DNA of 12,143 bases from Candidatus Nanoarchaeia archaeon (GCA_028717785.1 JAQUND010000044.1:1-12143), one strand, 5' to 3'; positions 1-6,287 are shown, numbered from the stretch's first letter. The notes: generated from the sequence alone by a model not told the origin. Numbers and translations are program-made.

Positions 1-230
1 TAAATAGAAGAAAAGATCCAGAAACTGGCGAAGATCAACATGTAATATCAACAGATCTTAAAATGAAAAAAGACTTTGATATTAAGATGATGAGAAAAAT
101 GAAGTCTTATAAGGGAATGAGACACTCATTTGGATTACCAGTAAGAGGACAAAGAACAAGAGCGCACTTCAGACATGGTAAAAGTTTAGGTGTAGCAAAG
201 AAAAAGGTAGCACCAGCAGCTAAAAAATAA
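1..230 (+). CDS. rps13: 30S ribosomal protein S13, C-terminal part
   Basis: Partial gene whose 5' end lies outside the window; the reading frame begins at base 3 and stops with TAA at 228-230. The last 75 residues are visible. They start with NRRKDPETGEDQH and contain the S13 signature around GMRHSFGLPVRGQRTRAHF, followed by a lysine/alanine tail. S13 sits in the head of the small subunit and contacts the P-site tRNA and the intersubunit bridge. The NRRKD..TGED segment and the Lys-rich end match the archaeal/eukaryotic S13/S18e form. It is the first gene seen of the S13-S4-S11-RpoD cluster, and the S4 start follows the stop by two bases. Confidence 0.96.
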   Translation, partial: NRRKDPETGEDQHVISTDLKMKKDFDIKMMRKMKSYKGMRHSFGLPVRGQRTRAHFRHGKSLGVAKKKVAPAAKK

Positions 231-232
231 AA

Positions 233-808
233 ATGGGACATCCAATAAAACTAAAGAAAAAATACAAAACTCCTAATCACCCTTGGGAAAGAGCGAGAAT
301 GGAGAAAGAAACAGTTATTAAAAAGACCTATGGTTTAAAAAATAAAAAAGAAATTTGGAAAGCTCATTCTGCTATGAAAACATTTACAAGACAAGCTAAA
401 AAAATTATTGCTCAAAAATCAGATCAAAATAAATTAGAACAAGTACAATTGATGGATAGATTAGATAGATTAAATTTAATTGATAAAACTGATAAAGTTG
501 AAAATGTTTTAAATTTAACAATAGAAAATATTTTAGATAAAAGACTACAAACTTATGTTTATAAAGCAGGATTAGCAAGATCAATAAAACAAGCAAGACA
601 ATTCATAAAACATGGACATATATTTGTTTCTGGAAAAAAAATGACTGCTCCAGCTTATATACTAAATAAAAATGATAAAGTTATATTCAATCCAAAATCA
701 GCAATAAGTAATATAGAACATCCAGAAAGAGTAGTTGAAAAAAGCACACTTAAAAAAATAAAAGCAAAAGAAGAACCAGGAGTAGAATCAGTAGTAGAAA
801 ATGAGTGA
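233..808 (+). CDS. rps4: 30S ribosomal protein S4
   Basis: 191 residues, close to the usual archaeal S4 length with a somewhat extended acidic C-terminus. The N-terminus ([19 protein letters not shown]) is the archaeal/eukaryotic S4/S9e type. The S4 RNA-binding domain lies at about residues 104-152, with the [21 protein letters not shown] core. S4 is a primary 16S rRNA binder that nucleates small-subunit assembly. The ATG is two bases after the rps13 stop and no Shine-Dalgarno is obvious, which fits translational coupling. The 3' end overlaps rps11 by 8 bases. The tail from about residue 160 is rich in Glu, Lys and Val and probably disordered. Confidence 0.97.
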   Translation: MGHPIKLKKKYKTPNHPWERARMEKETVIKKTYGLKNKKEIWKAHSAMKTFTRQAKKIIAQKSDQNKLEQVQLMDRLDRLNLIDKTDKVENVLNLTIENILDKRLQTYVYKAGLARSIKQARQFIKHGHIFVSGKKMTAPAYILNKNDKVIFNPKSAISNIEHPERVVEKSTLKKIKAKEEPGVESVVENE

Positions 809-1199
809 AGAAAAAACAAGATGGGGAATAGCATATATTTATTCTAGTTATAACAATACAATTATTCATATTACAGATATTACAGGATCAGAAACAATAA
901 CAAGAACTTCTGGTGGTATGATGGTTAAAACTCACAGATTAGAAGGATCACCAACAGCAGCAATGTCTGCAGCAAAAGTAGCAGCAGAAGCAGCTAAAGA
1001 AAAAGGAATTAATGCTGTTCATATTAAAGTAAGAGCAAAAGGTGGACATAATGGTCCAGCAACAACAGGTCCAGGAGCTAATGCAGCAATTAGAGCATTA
1101 TCAAGATCTGGGCTAAGAGTTGGATTAATAGAAGACGTAACTCCAATTCCACATGATGGATGTAAAAGATGTTACGGAAAAAGAGGTCGTAGAGTATAA
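801..1199 (+). CDS. rps11: 30S ribosomal protein S11
   Basis: 132 residues, the normal archaeal length. Recognisable family stretches are [20 protein letters not shown] near the N-terminus, the Ala-rich helix at about 52-66, [17 protein letters not shown] at 76-92, and the C-terminal VTPIPHDG...RGRRV. S11 lies on the platform of the small subunit beside the mRNA exit region. Its ATG lies inside the end of rps4 (8-base overlap), indicating coupled translation. The C-terminal loop has Cys121 and Cys124 ([11 protein letters not shown]), where many archaeal S11 proteins have Thr/Arg/Pro/Gly-type residues. The pair could bind a metal or be a harmless lineage variant. Confidence 0.97.
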   Translation: MSEEKTRWGIAYIYSSYNNTIIHITDITGSETITRTSGGMMVKTHRLEGSPTAAMSAAKVAAEAAKEKGINAVHIKVRAKGGHNGPATTGPGANAAIRALSRSGLRVGLIEDVTPIPHDGCKRCYGKRGRRV

Positions 1200-1201
1200 A
1201 A

Positions 1202-1984
1202 ATGGAAATTAAACTTTTAGAAAAAAATCAAAATAAAGTTACATTTGTTTTAAAAGGAATAGATCATGTATTTGCAAATACATTAAGAAGATTAATGACT
1301 GTTGAAGTTCCAACAATTGCAATTGACGAAGTTAATTTTTACAAAAATAGTTCTCCTTTATATGATGAAATTGTTGCACATAGATTAGGATTAATTCCAT
1401 TAAAAACTGATTTAAAATCTTACACATTACCTGAAGAATGTTCTTGTAAAGGTGAAGGTTGTGCAAAATGTAAATTAAATATTACACTAAATTGTAATGG
1501 TCCTTGTACTGTTTATAGTAAAGATCTAAAAAGTCAAGATCCAAAAATAAAACCAATTTATGATGATATGCCTATAGTTAAATTAGATAAAGATCAACAA
1601 TTAGAATTTGAAGCAACAGCTAAATTAGGAAAAGGAAAAGAACATATAAAATTCAGTCCTGCTTTAGTATTTTTCAGAAGTTACCCAGAAATTATAATTA
1701 AAAAAGATATTAATGCAGCTAAATGTGTTAAATCTTGTCCAAAAGATTTATTTGAAATGAAAGATAAAAAAATAACAATTAAAGATGTTACTAAATGTGA
1801 TTTATGTGAAGCTTGTGTAGAAGCATGTGGATCAGATGCAATTGAAATAAAAGGAAGCGATAAAGATTTTATATTCGAAGTAGAAGCTTGGGGTCAATTA
1901 AGTCCTAAAGAAATAATGGATGAAGCTTTAAATATTTTAGATGAAAAACTTGATGAGTTTTCAAAACAAGTAAAAAGCTTATAA
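1202..1984 (+). CDS. rpoD: DNA-directed RNA polymerase subunit D (Rpo3) with ferredoxin-like domain
   Basis: 260 residues. This is the archaeal homologue of bacterial alpha and eukaryotic RPB3, and it forms the assembly platform with subunits L, N and P. The N-terminal dimerisation core contains DHVFANTLRRLMTVEVPTIA (21-40) and EIVAHRLGLIPLK (56-68). A zinc-type Cys group follows at C80, C82, C87 and C90, with C98 and C102 just after. The inserted ferredoxin-like domain spans about 168-218. Its cysteines are C175 and C179 (the latter in a CP) and then C199, C202, C205 and C209. This leaves one complete cluster-type set (C199, C202, C205 with C179) and a degenerate second set. The alpha-type domain resumes near FIFEVEAWGQLSP. 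The start is two bases after the rps11 stop. Confidence 0.97.
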   Translation: MEIKLLEKNQNKVTFVLKGIDHVFANTLRRLMTVEVPTIAIDEVNFYKNSSPLYDEIVAHRLGLIPLKTDLKSYTLPEECSCKGEGCAKCKLNITLNCNGPCTVYSKDLKSQDPKIKPIYDDMPIVKLDKDQQLEFEATAKLGKGKEHIKFSPALVFFRSYPEIIIKKDINAAKCVKSCPKDLFEMKDKKITIKDVTKCDLCEACVEACGSDAIEIKGSDKDFIFEVEAWGQLSPKEIMDEALNILDEKLDEFSKQVKSL

Positions 1985-1988
1985 TAAC

Positions 1989-1998
1989 ATTAATAAAT
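1989..1998 (+). promoter_or_regulatory. possible TATA box for tRNA-Leu
   Basis: The sequence ATTAATAAAT is centred about 27 bases upstream of the first base of the mature tRNA, the usual archaeal TATA-to-start distance. If used, it would start transcription at or near the mature 5' end. In such AT-rich DNA a match like this is weak evidence, and read-through from rpoD is equally possible. Confidence 0.22.
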
Positions 1999-2034
1999 TC
2001 GGTATGCCCGTAAAAAATATGCGGGGATGCCGGA
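1998..2034 (+). repeat. inverted repeat pairing the tRNA leader with the tRNA 5' half
   Basis: Bases 1998-2010 (TTCGGTATGCCCG) can pair with 2022-2034 (CGGGGATGCCGGA), forming 12 of 13 pairs with two G-U wobbles and one G-G mismatch around an 11-base A/T-rich loop. The right arm lies inside tRNA-Leu and covers the 5' acceptor strand and the start of the D arm. This hairpin and the cloverleaf therefore exclude each other. No T-tract follows, so it does not look like an intrinsic terminator. Its role is unknown. Confidence 0.55.
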
Positions 2035-2104
2035 GTGGTCAAACGGGCTAGCTTAAGGAGCTAGTAGCTTAGTGCTTACGCAGGTTCGAGCCCTGCTTCC
2101 CGCA
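2021..2104 (+). tRNA. tRNA-Leu, anticodon AAG
   Basis: A class II tRNA read by hand. The acceptor stem is 2021-2027 with 2097-2103 (seven pairs, one G-U), and the discriminator A is at 2104. The D stem is CCG 2030-2032 with CGG 2044-2046, with conserved A14, G15 and G18-G19 positions in its loop. The anticodon stem is CTAGC 2048-2052 with GCTAG 2060-2064, with loop TTAAGGA and anticodon AAG at 2055-2057. The long variable region is 2065-2079 with a small AGC/GCT stem. The T stem is GCAGG 2080-2084 with CCTGC 2092-2096, and the loop is TTCGAGC. CCA is not encoded. The long variable arm, discriminator A and A35-G36-G37 all fit leucine. A34 is unusual because the archaeal equivalent is normally GAG. 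No intron is seen. Confidence 0.93.
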
Positions 2105-2116
2105 TAAAATAAAAAA

Positions 2117-2383
2117 ATGAAAGCAACAACAAAAATAGCAGAAATAATGGAAGATAAAGGATTAGAATTTGCAATAATTCAACTTTTAAGAAATGGTCCC
2201 ATATCTCAAAAAAAATTAAAAATAATAGGATATGAACCTAAACAAATAGCATCAGGATTAAATTTATTAGAAGCTTATCAAATAATATTACAAAATCCAA
2301 CATATAAAAATAAAAAACCAGAAAATTATTATAGTTTAACAAGATTAGGAAAAAGAACGATGAGAAGTTATCAGGAGATATAA
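2117..2383 (+). CDS. small winged-helix protein of unknown function
   Basis: 88 residues, not recognised as a named family. A helix at about 15-25 (LEFAIIQLLRNG) leads into a likely helix-turn-helix at 27-56 (GPISQKKLKIIGYEPKQIAS, then GLNLLEAYQII). Next come a basic hairpin-like wing at 57-73 and the YYSLTRLGKRTM ending that resembles the wing strand and last helix of MarR/PadR/ArsR-type winged helices. It may bind DNA or RNA; no ligand or catalytic motif is visible. The ATG is 12 bases after the tRNA-Leu end with no Shine-Dalgarno. The stop is directly followed by the rpl18e ATG. Its position inside the ribosomal/RNA polymerase operon makes an autoregulator or a translation-linked factor plausible, but this is inference. 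Confidence 0.8.
   Translation: MKATTKIAEIMEDKGLEFAIIQLLRNGPISQKKLKIIGYEPKQIASGLNLLEAYQIILQNPTYKNKKPENYYSLTRLGKRTMRSYQEI
2373..2379 (+). promoter_or_regulatory. Shine-Dalgarno of rpl18e
   Basis: AGGAGAT lies at the end of the winged-helix gene, with the GGAG core six bases before the rpl18e ATG at 2384. It is the only clear ribosome-binding site in the + strand operon. It suggests that rpl18e translation can start independently of the preceding gene. Confidence 0.6.
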
Positions 2384-2746
2384 ATGGCAAATAGAACAGG
2401 TCCTTCAAATTTAGTATTAGCAAAATTAATTAATGATTTGAAAATTTTATCACTTAAAGAAAAAAGTAAGTTATGGCAAAGAGTAGCTTATGAATTAGAA
2501 AGATCAAATAGAAAAAGAAGAGAAGTTAATTTATACAAAATAAATCAATATACAAAAGATGGAGAAATTGCTTTAGTTCCAGGAAAAGTTTTAAGTCTTG
2601 GAGAAATAGATAAAAAAATTACAGTTGCTGCTTTTAGATTTTCTGAAGCTGCAAGAGAAAAAATTAATAAATCAGGAAAAGCAATTTCAATACAACAATT
2701 AGCAAAAGAAAACCCTAAAGGTAAAAATATAAGGATACTTGGATAA
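2384..2746 (+). CDS. rpl18e: 50S ribosomal protein L18e
   Basis: 120 residues, the normal archaeal size. Family features are the start ANRTGPSNLVLAKLINDLK, the basic AYELERSNRKRREVNLYKIN stretch, VPGKVLSLGEIDKKITVAAF at about 65-84, and the ending NPKGKNIRILG. L18e is found in archaea and eukaryotes but not bacteria, and belongs to the L15/L18e fold in the large subunit. Its ATG immediately follows the stop of the winged-helix gene and it has a good Shine-Dalgarno. In the conserved archaeal order it normally follows rpoD directly; here a tRNA and a small gene intervene. Confidence 0.97.
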   Translation: MANRTGPSNLVLAKLINDLKILSLKEKSKLWQRVAYELERSNRKRREVNLYKINQYTKDGEIALVPGKVLSLGEIDKKITVAAFRFSEAAREKINKSGKAISIQQLAKENPKGKNIRILG

Positions 2747-2747
2747 A

Positions 2748-3158
2748 ATGATAATAGACGGAACAAATATGATTTTAGGAAGATTAGCAACATTTGCAGC
2801 TAGAAAATCTCTTGAAGGAGAAGATGTAATAATTGTTAATGCTGAAAAAGTTGTAATTTCTGGAAAGAAAAATGAAATAATTGCAAGATATAATGAAAAA
2901 ACAGATCGTGGTAATAGATTAAAAGGTCCTTATTTTCCAAAACAAGCTGATAGATTAGTTAGAAGAACTATTAGAGGAATGTTACCTTACAAACAAGGAA
3001 GAGGTAAAATTGCATTTAGAAAAGTAATGTGTTATTTAGGTATTCCAGAAAAATATAAAAATGAAAAGATGGAAACAGTTAAACAAGCAGATTTTAATAG
3101 ATTAAAAACAGCAAAATTTATGAGAGTAGACAGATTAACACAATTAATAGGCAAATGA
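2748..3158 (+). CDS. rpl13: 50S ribosomal protein L13
   Basis: 136 residues from the ATG at 2748, one base after the rpl18e stop. A TTG at 2739 would add three residues (MDK) and overlap rpl18e, but the ATG start gives the family-typical beginning MIIDGTNMILGRLATFAARK and fits the spacing of neighbouring genes. The archaeal L13 core is clear: IIVNAEKVVISGKK at 28-41 and RRTIRGMLPYKQGRG at about 72-86. L13 is an early-assembling large-subunit protein. The gene's last bases overlap the rps9 start (ATGA). Confidence 0.96.
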   Translation: MIIDGTNMILGRLATFAARKSLEGEDVIIVNAEKVVISGKKNEIIARYNEKTDRGNRLKGPYFPKQADRLVRRTIRGMLPYKQGRGKIAFRKVMCYLGIPEKYKNEKMETVKQADFNRLKTAKFMRVDRLTQLIGK

Positions 3159-3547
3159 AAGTAATTAATACAATTGGAAAGAGAAAATGTGCTTTAGCTA
3201 AAGCATCACTTAGTCCTGGAAAAGGAAATGTAAGAATTAACTCTGTATTATTAAAAAATTATACTCCTGTATTAGCAAGAGAAAGAATAAATGAAGCTAT
3301 TTTACTTGCTGAAGATGATGCAAACAAAGTTGATATTAATGTTAATGTAAAAGGTGGCGGATATCAAGGACAAAACGAAGCTGCAAGATTAGCTATAGCA
3401 AGAGCATTTGTTAAATTCAATAAAAAATTAAAAGAAAAATTCTTAAAATACGATAGAAATTTACTAGTTGCAGATATTAGAAGAAAAGAACAATACAAAC
3501 CTAACGATTCTAAAGCTAGAGCAAAAAGACAAAAATCATATCGTTGA
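3155..3547 (+). CDS. rps9: 30S ribosomal protein S9
   Basis: 130 residues, normal for archaea. It begins with the GKRKCALAKASLSPGKGNVRIN stretch, written here as two overlapping motifs: GKRKCALAKA (8-17) and SPGKGNVRIN (20-29). It also has GGGYQGQNEAARLAIARA at 67-84 and the invariant C-terminal KSYR. The C-terminal Arg of S9 reaches the P-site tRNA anticodon stem-loop. It overlaps rpl13 by four bases (ATGA). It is the last gene of the + strand operon here. The rpoN, rpoK and rps2 genes that often come next in archaea do not follow. Confidence 0.97.
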   Translation: MKVINTIGKRKCALAKASLSPGKGNVRINSVLLKNYTPVLARERINEAILLAEDDANKVDINVNVKGGGYQGQNEAARLAIARAFVKFNKKLKEKFLKYDRNLLVADIRRKEQYKPNDSKARAKRQKSYR

Positions 3548-3575
3548 AATTTTTTTAAATTATTTTTTAAAATTT
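3548..3575. terminator. convergent A/T-rich terminator region
   Basis: Between the rps9 stop and the convergent carboxypeptidase stop lie about 19 bases of A and T, with a run of seven T at 3550-3556 and six T at 3563-3568 on the + strand. Archaeal RNA polymerase terminates on U-tracts without needing a hairpin, so this fits termination of the ribosomal operon. On the - strand the T runs are shorter, so the stop signal for that direction is weaker. Confidence 0.5.
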
Positions 3576-5042
3576 ATAGATTTCTTTATATTTTTCAGTT
3601 AGATATTTAATATATTCATTAGGATTTAATCCGGTTCCACAAACTTTTTTTATTAAATCATCTGCTAAGTATAAAGAACCATATTGATGAATATTATCTG
3701 ATAACCATTTACTTATTAAACTAAAATCTCCTTTTTTAATATTATTTTCTATACTTGAAATATCTTTTTTTAATTTATTATATAATTGAGCTGCATAAAT
3801 TGTTCCTATTGCATAAGTTGGAAAATAACCAAAACTTCCATTAGACCAATGAACATCTTGTAACATTCCAACACTATCACTTTCAGGAATAACATTAAAA
3901 TATTCCTTCATTTTTTGATTCCATATTTTAGGTAAATCTTTTACTTTAATTGTTCCTTCTAAAAGTCCTAATTCTATTTCAAATCTCAAAATAATATGTA
4001 AACAATAGTGAACTTCATCAGAATATATCCTAATTTTTCCTGGAGTTACTAAATTTATATTTTTATACCATTCTTCAAAATTATCTAAATTAAATTTATT
4101 TTTAAAAATAGGATAATAATATATCCAAAAAGGTTTATTTTTAGCAATCATATTTTCCCAAAATCTTGATTGTGATTCATGCAATCCTAAACTTGGAGCT
4201 TCTTTTAATACAGTATGTTCATATTTGTTTGGAAGATTTGATTCATATAGTGCATGTCCAGATTCATGTATTACTGAACTAAAAGCAGATAATATATCAT
4301 TCTGAAAATGAGTTGTAATTCTTACGTCATTTGTTCCTATTTGTGTTGAAAATGGATGTTCAGATATATCAATTCTTGAAAATTTTTCATTTAAACCTAT
4401 TCGTTTCATTACATCTTTACAAAGTTCCATTTGTAAACTTTGATCAAATTTTTTATTTAATGGTAATTTTTGTTTTTTATAATTTTCAGAAGATTCTATT
4501 TTTTTAATAAGAATAATTAATTGTTCTTTTAAATCCTTAAATATAGGTTTTAATTTTTCTACAGTCATACCTTCTTCATAATCATCCAATAAACTATTAT
4601 AAATATGTCCTGGTAATTTGATATATTTTGCTTCTTCTTGTTTTAATTTTACTAATTTTTCTAAATGTGGTTGAAATATTTCAAATTTATTTTCATTTTT
4701 AGCTTTCTTCCAAGCTAAATGAGCAAGAGAAATTTCTTTTGATAATTCTTCAATAAATTTTGAAGGTAATTTTCTAGATTTAGAAATACTTTTGTATAAT
4801 CTATTAATCATTACTTTATTACCTATTTTTTTATTCTTTAATCGTTTTACAGCGTTAAATAACTCTTCAGAATTAAGTTTTTTATGAATTAAAGCGCTAA
4901 TCAAAGTAATTTGTTTAGATCTAGAATTATCTCCTTGTTCAGGCATATAAACTTGATGATCCCAACCCAATAAAGCACTTATTTCACCTAAAATAATAAT
5001 CTCTTTTTGATAAGAATTAACTAATTCTAAATCTTTATTCAT
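3567..5042 (-). CDS. M32-family metallocarboxypeptidase (carboxypeptidase Taq type)
   Basis: 491 residues, the normal length for M32 zinc carboxypeptidases, which remove C-terminal residues from peptides with broad specificity. The diagnostic motifs are all present in order: DVRITTHF (239-246), the HESGH zinc motif (259-263, with catalytic Glu260), HESQSRFWEN (288-297, with Glu289 as third metal ligand), IRIYSDEVHYCLHIILRFE (337-355) and GMLQDVHWSNGSFGYFPTY (392-410). The protein is largely helical with no signal peptide or membrane span, so it should be cytoplasmic. The ATG at 5042 is nine bases after the preceding pilin-like gene on the same strand, so it is probably co-transcribed as the last gene. 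A link to pilus function is not evident; peptide recycling is more likely. Confidence 0.95.
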   Translation of the reverse strand: MNKDLELVNSYQKEIIILGEISALLGWDHQVYMPEQGDNSRSKQITLISALIHKKLNSEELFNAVKRLKNKKIGNKVMINRLYKSISKSRKLPSKFIEELSKEISLAHLAWKKAKNENKFEIFQPHLEKLVKLKQEEAKYIKLPGHIYNSLLDDYEEGMTVEKLKPIFKDLKEQLIILIKKIESSENYKKQKLPLNKKFDQSLQMELCKDVMKRIGLNEKFSRIDISEHPFSTQIGTNDVRITTHFQNDILSAFSSVIHESGHALYESNLPNKYEHTVLKEAPSLGLHESQSRFWENMIAKNKPFWIYYYPIFKNKFNLDNFEEWYKNINLVTPGKIRIYSDEVHYCLHIILRFEIELGLLEGTIKVKDLPKIWNQKMKEYFNVIPESDSVGMLQDVHWSNGSFGYFPTYAIGTIYAAQLYNKLKKDISSIENNIKKGDFSLISKWLSDNIHQYGSLYLADDLIKKVCGTGLNPNEYIKYLTEKYKEIYKF

Positions 5043-5051
5043 TTTATAATC

Positions 5052-5522
5052 CTAGAAATTTTCCCAAACATATAATTTAAATGTATTTGTTTGTGTAGAA
5101 TTTGCAATTATTCTACTTTTAGCATAAACTGCTTTATTTGTTGGTAATTTCATATTTTCATATTCTGTTGGTAAATTTAAAAAATCAGGATTACAAATTA
5201 AAACTTCATTATTATCAGTACAAACAGTATAATTATACTCTAAAGTGGGATATAAATTATTTTTTATGAATTTATCTATATTAATATTATTTCTATAAGA
5301 AATAATTTGTAATGTACTAACTGAAACAGGATATTCTAAAACTTCTTGTCTAAGTGTTTCATTAGATTCAATTTCATCAAGAATTTTTTCTTGAAATAAT
5401 TTAATATTTTCAGGAACCTTCTCAACTTTGTTTCCTTGTGGTAATATAGTGAACATAAAAATAAATATTATAATTATTGCAATTACTGCTTCTATTATTT
5501 TTACAAAACCTTTTTTATTCAT
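5052..5522 (-). CDS. type IV pilin-like protein with GF...E processing site
   Basis: 156 residues from the second ATG (5522), giving MNKKGFVKIIEAVIAIIIIF. An ATG two codons upstream (5528) is possible, but the MNKK start matches the neighbouring pilins and the stop-start overlap is then TAATG. KKG/FV fits the class III prepilin peptidase site, with cleavage after Gly6's predecessor (Gly5) and a Glu six residues into the mature protein. That resembles bacterial type IV pilins more than the AVSP pilins here. One hydrophobic helix spans about 8-28, followed by a soluble domain with Cys101 and Cys110 and the ending FKLYVWENF. It is probably a minor pilin or pseudopilin; the exact role is unknown. 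Confidence 0.85.
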   Translation of the reverse strand: MNKKGFVKIIEAVIAIIIIFIFMFTILPQGNKVEKVPENIKLFQEKILDEIESNETLRQEVLEYPVSVSTLQIISYRNNINIDKFIKNNLYPTLEYNYTVCTDNNEVLICNPDFLNLPTEYENMKLPTNKAVYAKSRIIANSTQTNTFKLYVWENF

Positions 5523-6253
5523 TACCATGCTTTTATTGTTACAGTTACTGGAACTTTTTCTCCTTTACTGTTTAATATAAATTCAACTAATTGTCTAACA
5601 TAAACATTTGTATTTTCTGGTGGGTTTTTATCAATTATTTTTTCTTCACTACCATCATTAATAGTAATACTAAAATCACTTGTTGTTGGATAGTGTTTCC
5701 AATCTGTTTTTAATTGTTCATAACTAGAACTTGCTTTAGTTTTTAATACATTAAGTTTATCTTCGGATATTCCAGTTAAAGTTTCTGAAACTCCATAAAT
5801 ATAAATTGTAGGTAAACAATAATTATTTTGTGAATTAGAATATTCATTAAAAAAAGATTCACTTGATAAAAAGAGATCATACGACTTTTCAACAGAAGCA
5901 GTTTCAGAAGTGCTTATGAATAAATTAGTTCCATCCAGATCAGAACTAACTATATTGCCTGTACTTTTATCAATAACATTCAATTTATTAGAACTTAAAT
6001 CACTAAATGGGAATGGAATTTTTATTCCAGTAATTCCACTACTAGGACAAATATTCACTTTTAATGGAATTTTTGTAATGCTCCAACTAACATCAGAAAT
6101 AAAATTATCTTGAATCATATTTAATAAAACAGTTCCTTCATTTAGTGGTTGAACTCCTGGTTTTAAAGTAATTATAACAAAAACAATATATAATAAGAAA
6201 ATACTAATCCCAATAATCCAGTCTATATGATTAGCTATACCTCTTTTATTCAT
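5522..6253 (-). CDS. single-span pilin-like protein, larger
   Basis: 243 residues from the ATG at 6253 (MNKRGIANHIDWIIGISIFL). An upstream ATG at 6268 would add MFYKT; I prefer 6253 because it yields the same MNK[KR] start as its neighbours. KRG/IA matches the archaeal class III cleavage pattern, followed by a hydrophobic helix at about 11-31. The remaining 210 residues look like an exported beta-rich domain with Cys69 and Cys146. The end reads PVTVTIKAW, and NVYVRQLV shortly before it resembles the C-terminal region of the next gene, suggesting a paired minor-pilin family. The two genes share a TAATG stop-start. Function is unknown beyond probable pilus tip or assembly initiation. Confidence 0.82.
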   Translation of the reverse strand: MNKRGIANHIDWIIGISIFLLYIVFVIITLKPGVQPLNEGTVLLNMIQDNFISDVSWSITKIPLKVNICPSSGITGIKIPFPFSDLSSNKLNVIDKSTGNIVSSDLDGTNLFISTSETASVEKSYDLFLSSESFFNEYSNSQNNYCLPTIYIYGVSETLTGISEDKLNVLKTKASSSYEQLKTDWKHYPTTSDFSITINDGSEEKIIDKNPPENTNVYVRQLVEFILNSKGEKVPVTVTIKAW

Positions 6254-6287
6254 AGTTTTATAAAACATTTTGAGTTTTTAAATATTA

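Noticed and set aside
405..596. Antisense reading frame of 63 residues inside rps4
   Set aside because: Composition is runs of Leu, Ile, Tyr and Phe caused by reading AT-rich codons on the opposite strand; rps4 is certain.
2052..2058. Reading the tRNA anticodon as TAA (Leu-UUA) by shifting the loop one base
   Set aside because: The shifted stem has a G-A clash next to the loop, whereas the unshifted stem is five perfect pairs with U33 in place.
2238..2423. Antisense frame of 61 residues across the winged-helix gene and rpl18e start
   Set aside because: Low-complexity Phe/Leu/Ile composition, crosses two real genes, no start signal.
2739..2747. TTG start for rpl13 giving three extra residues
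   Set aside because: The ATG at 2748 gives the conserved L13 N-terminus and avoids overlap with rpl18e.
2545..2793. Antisense frame of 82 residues inside rpl18e and rpl13
   Set aside because: Opposite to two certain ribosomal genes and without recognisable motifs.
5910..6113. Plus-strand frame of 67 residues inside the larger minor-pilin gene
   Set aside because: Shadow of the opposite coding strand; no promoter, ribosome-binding site or domain.
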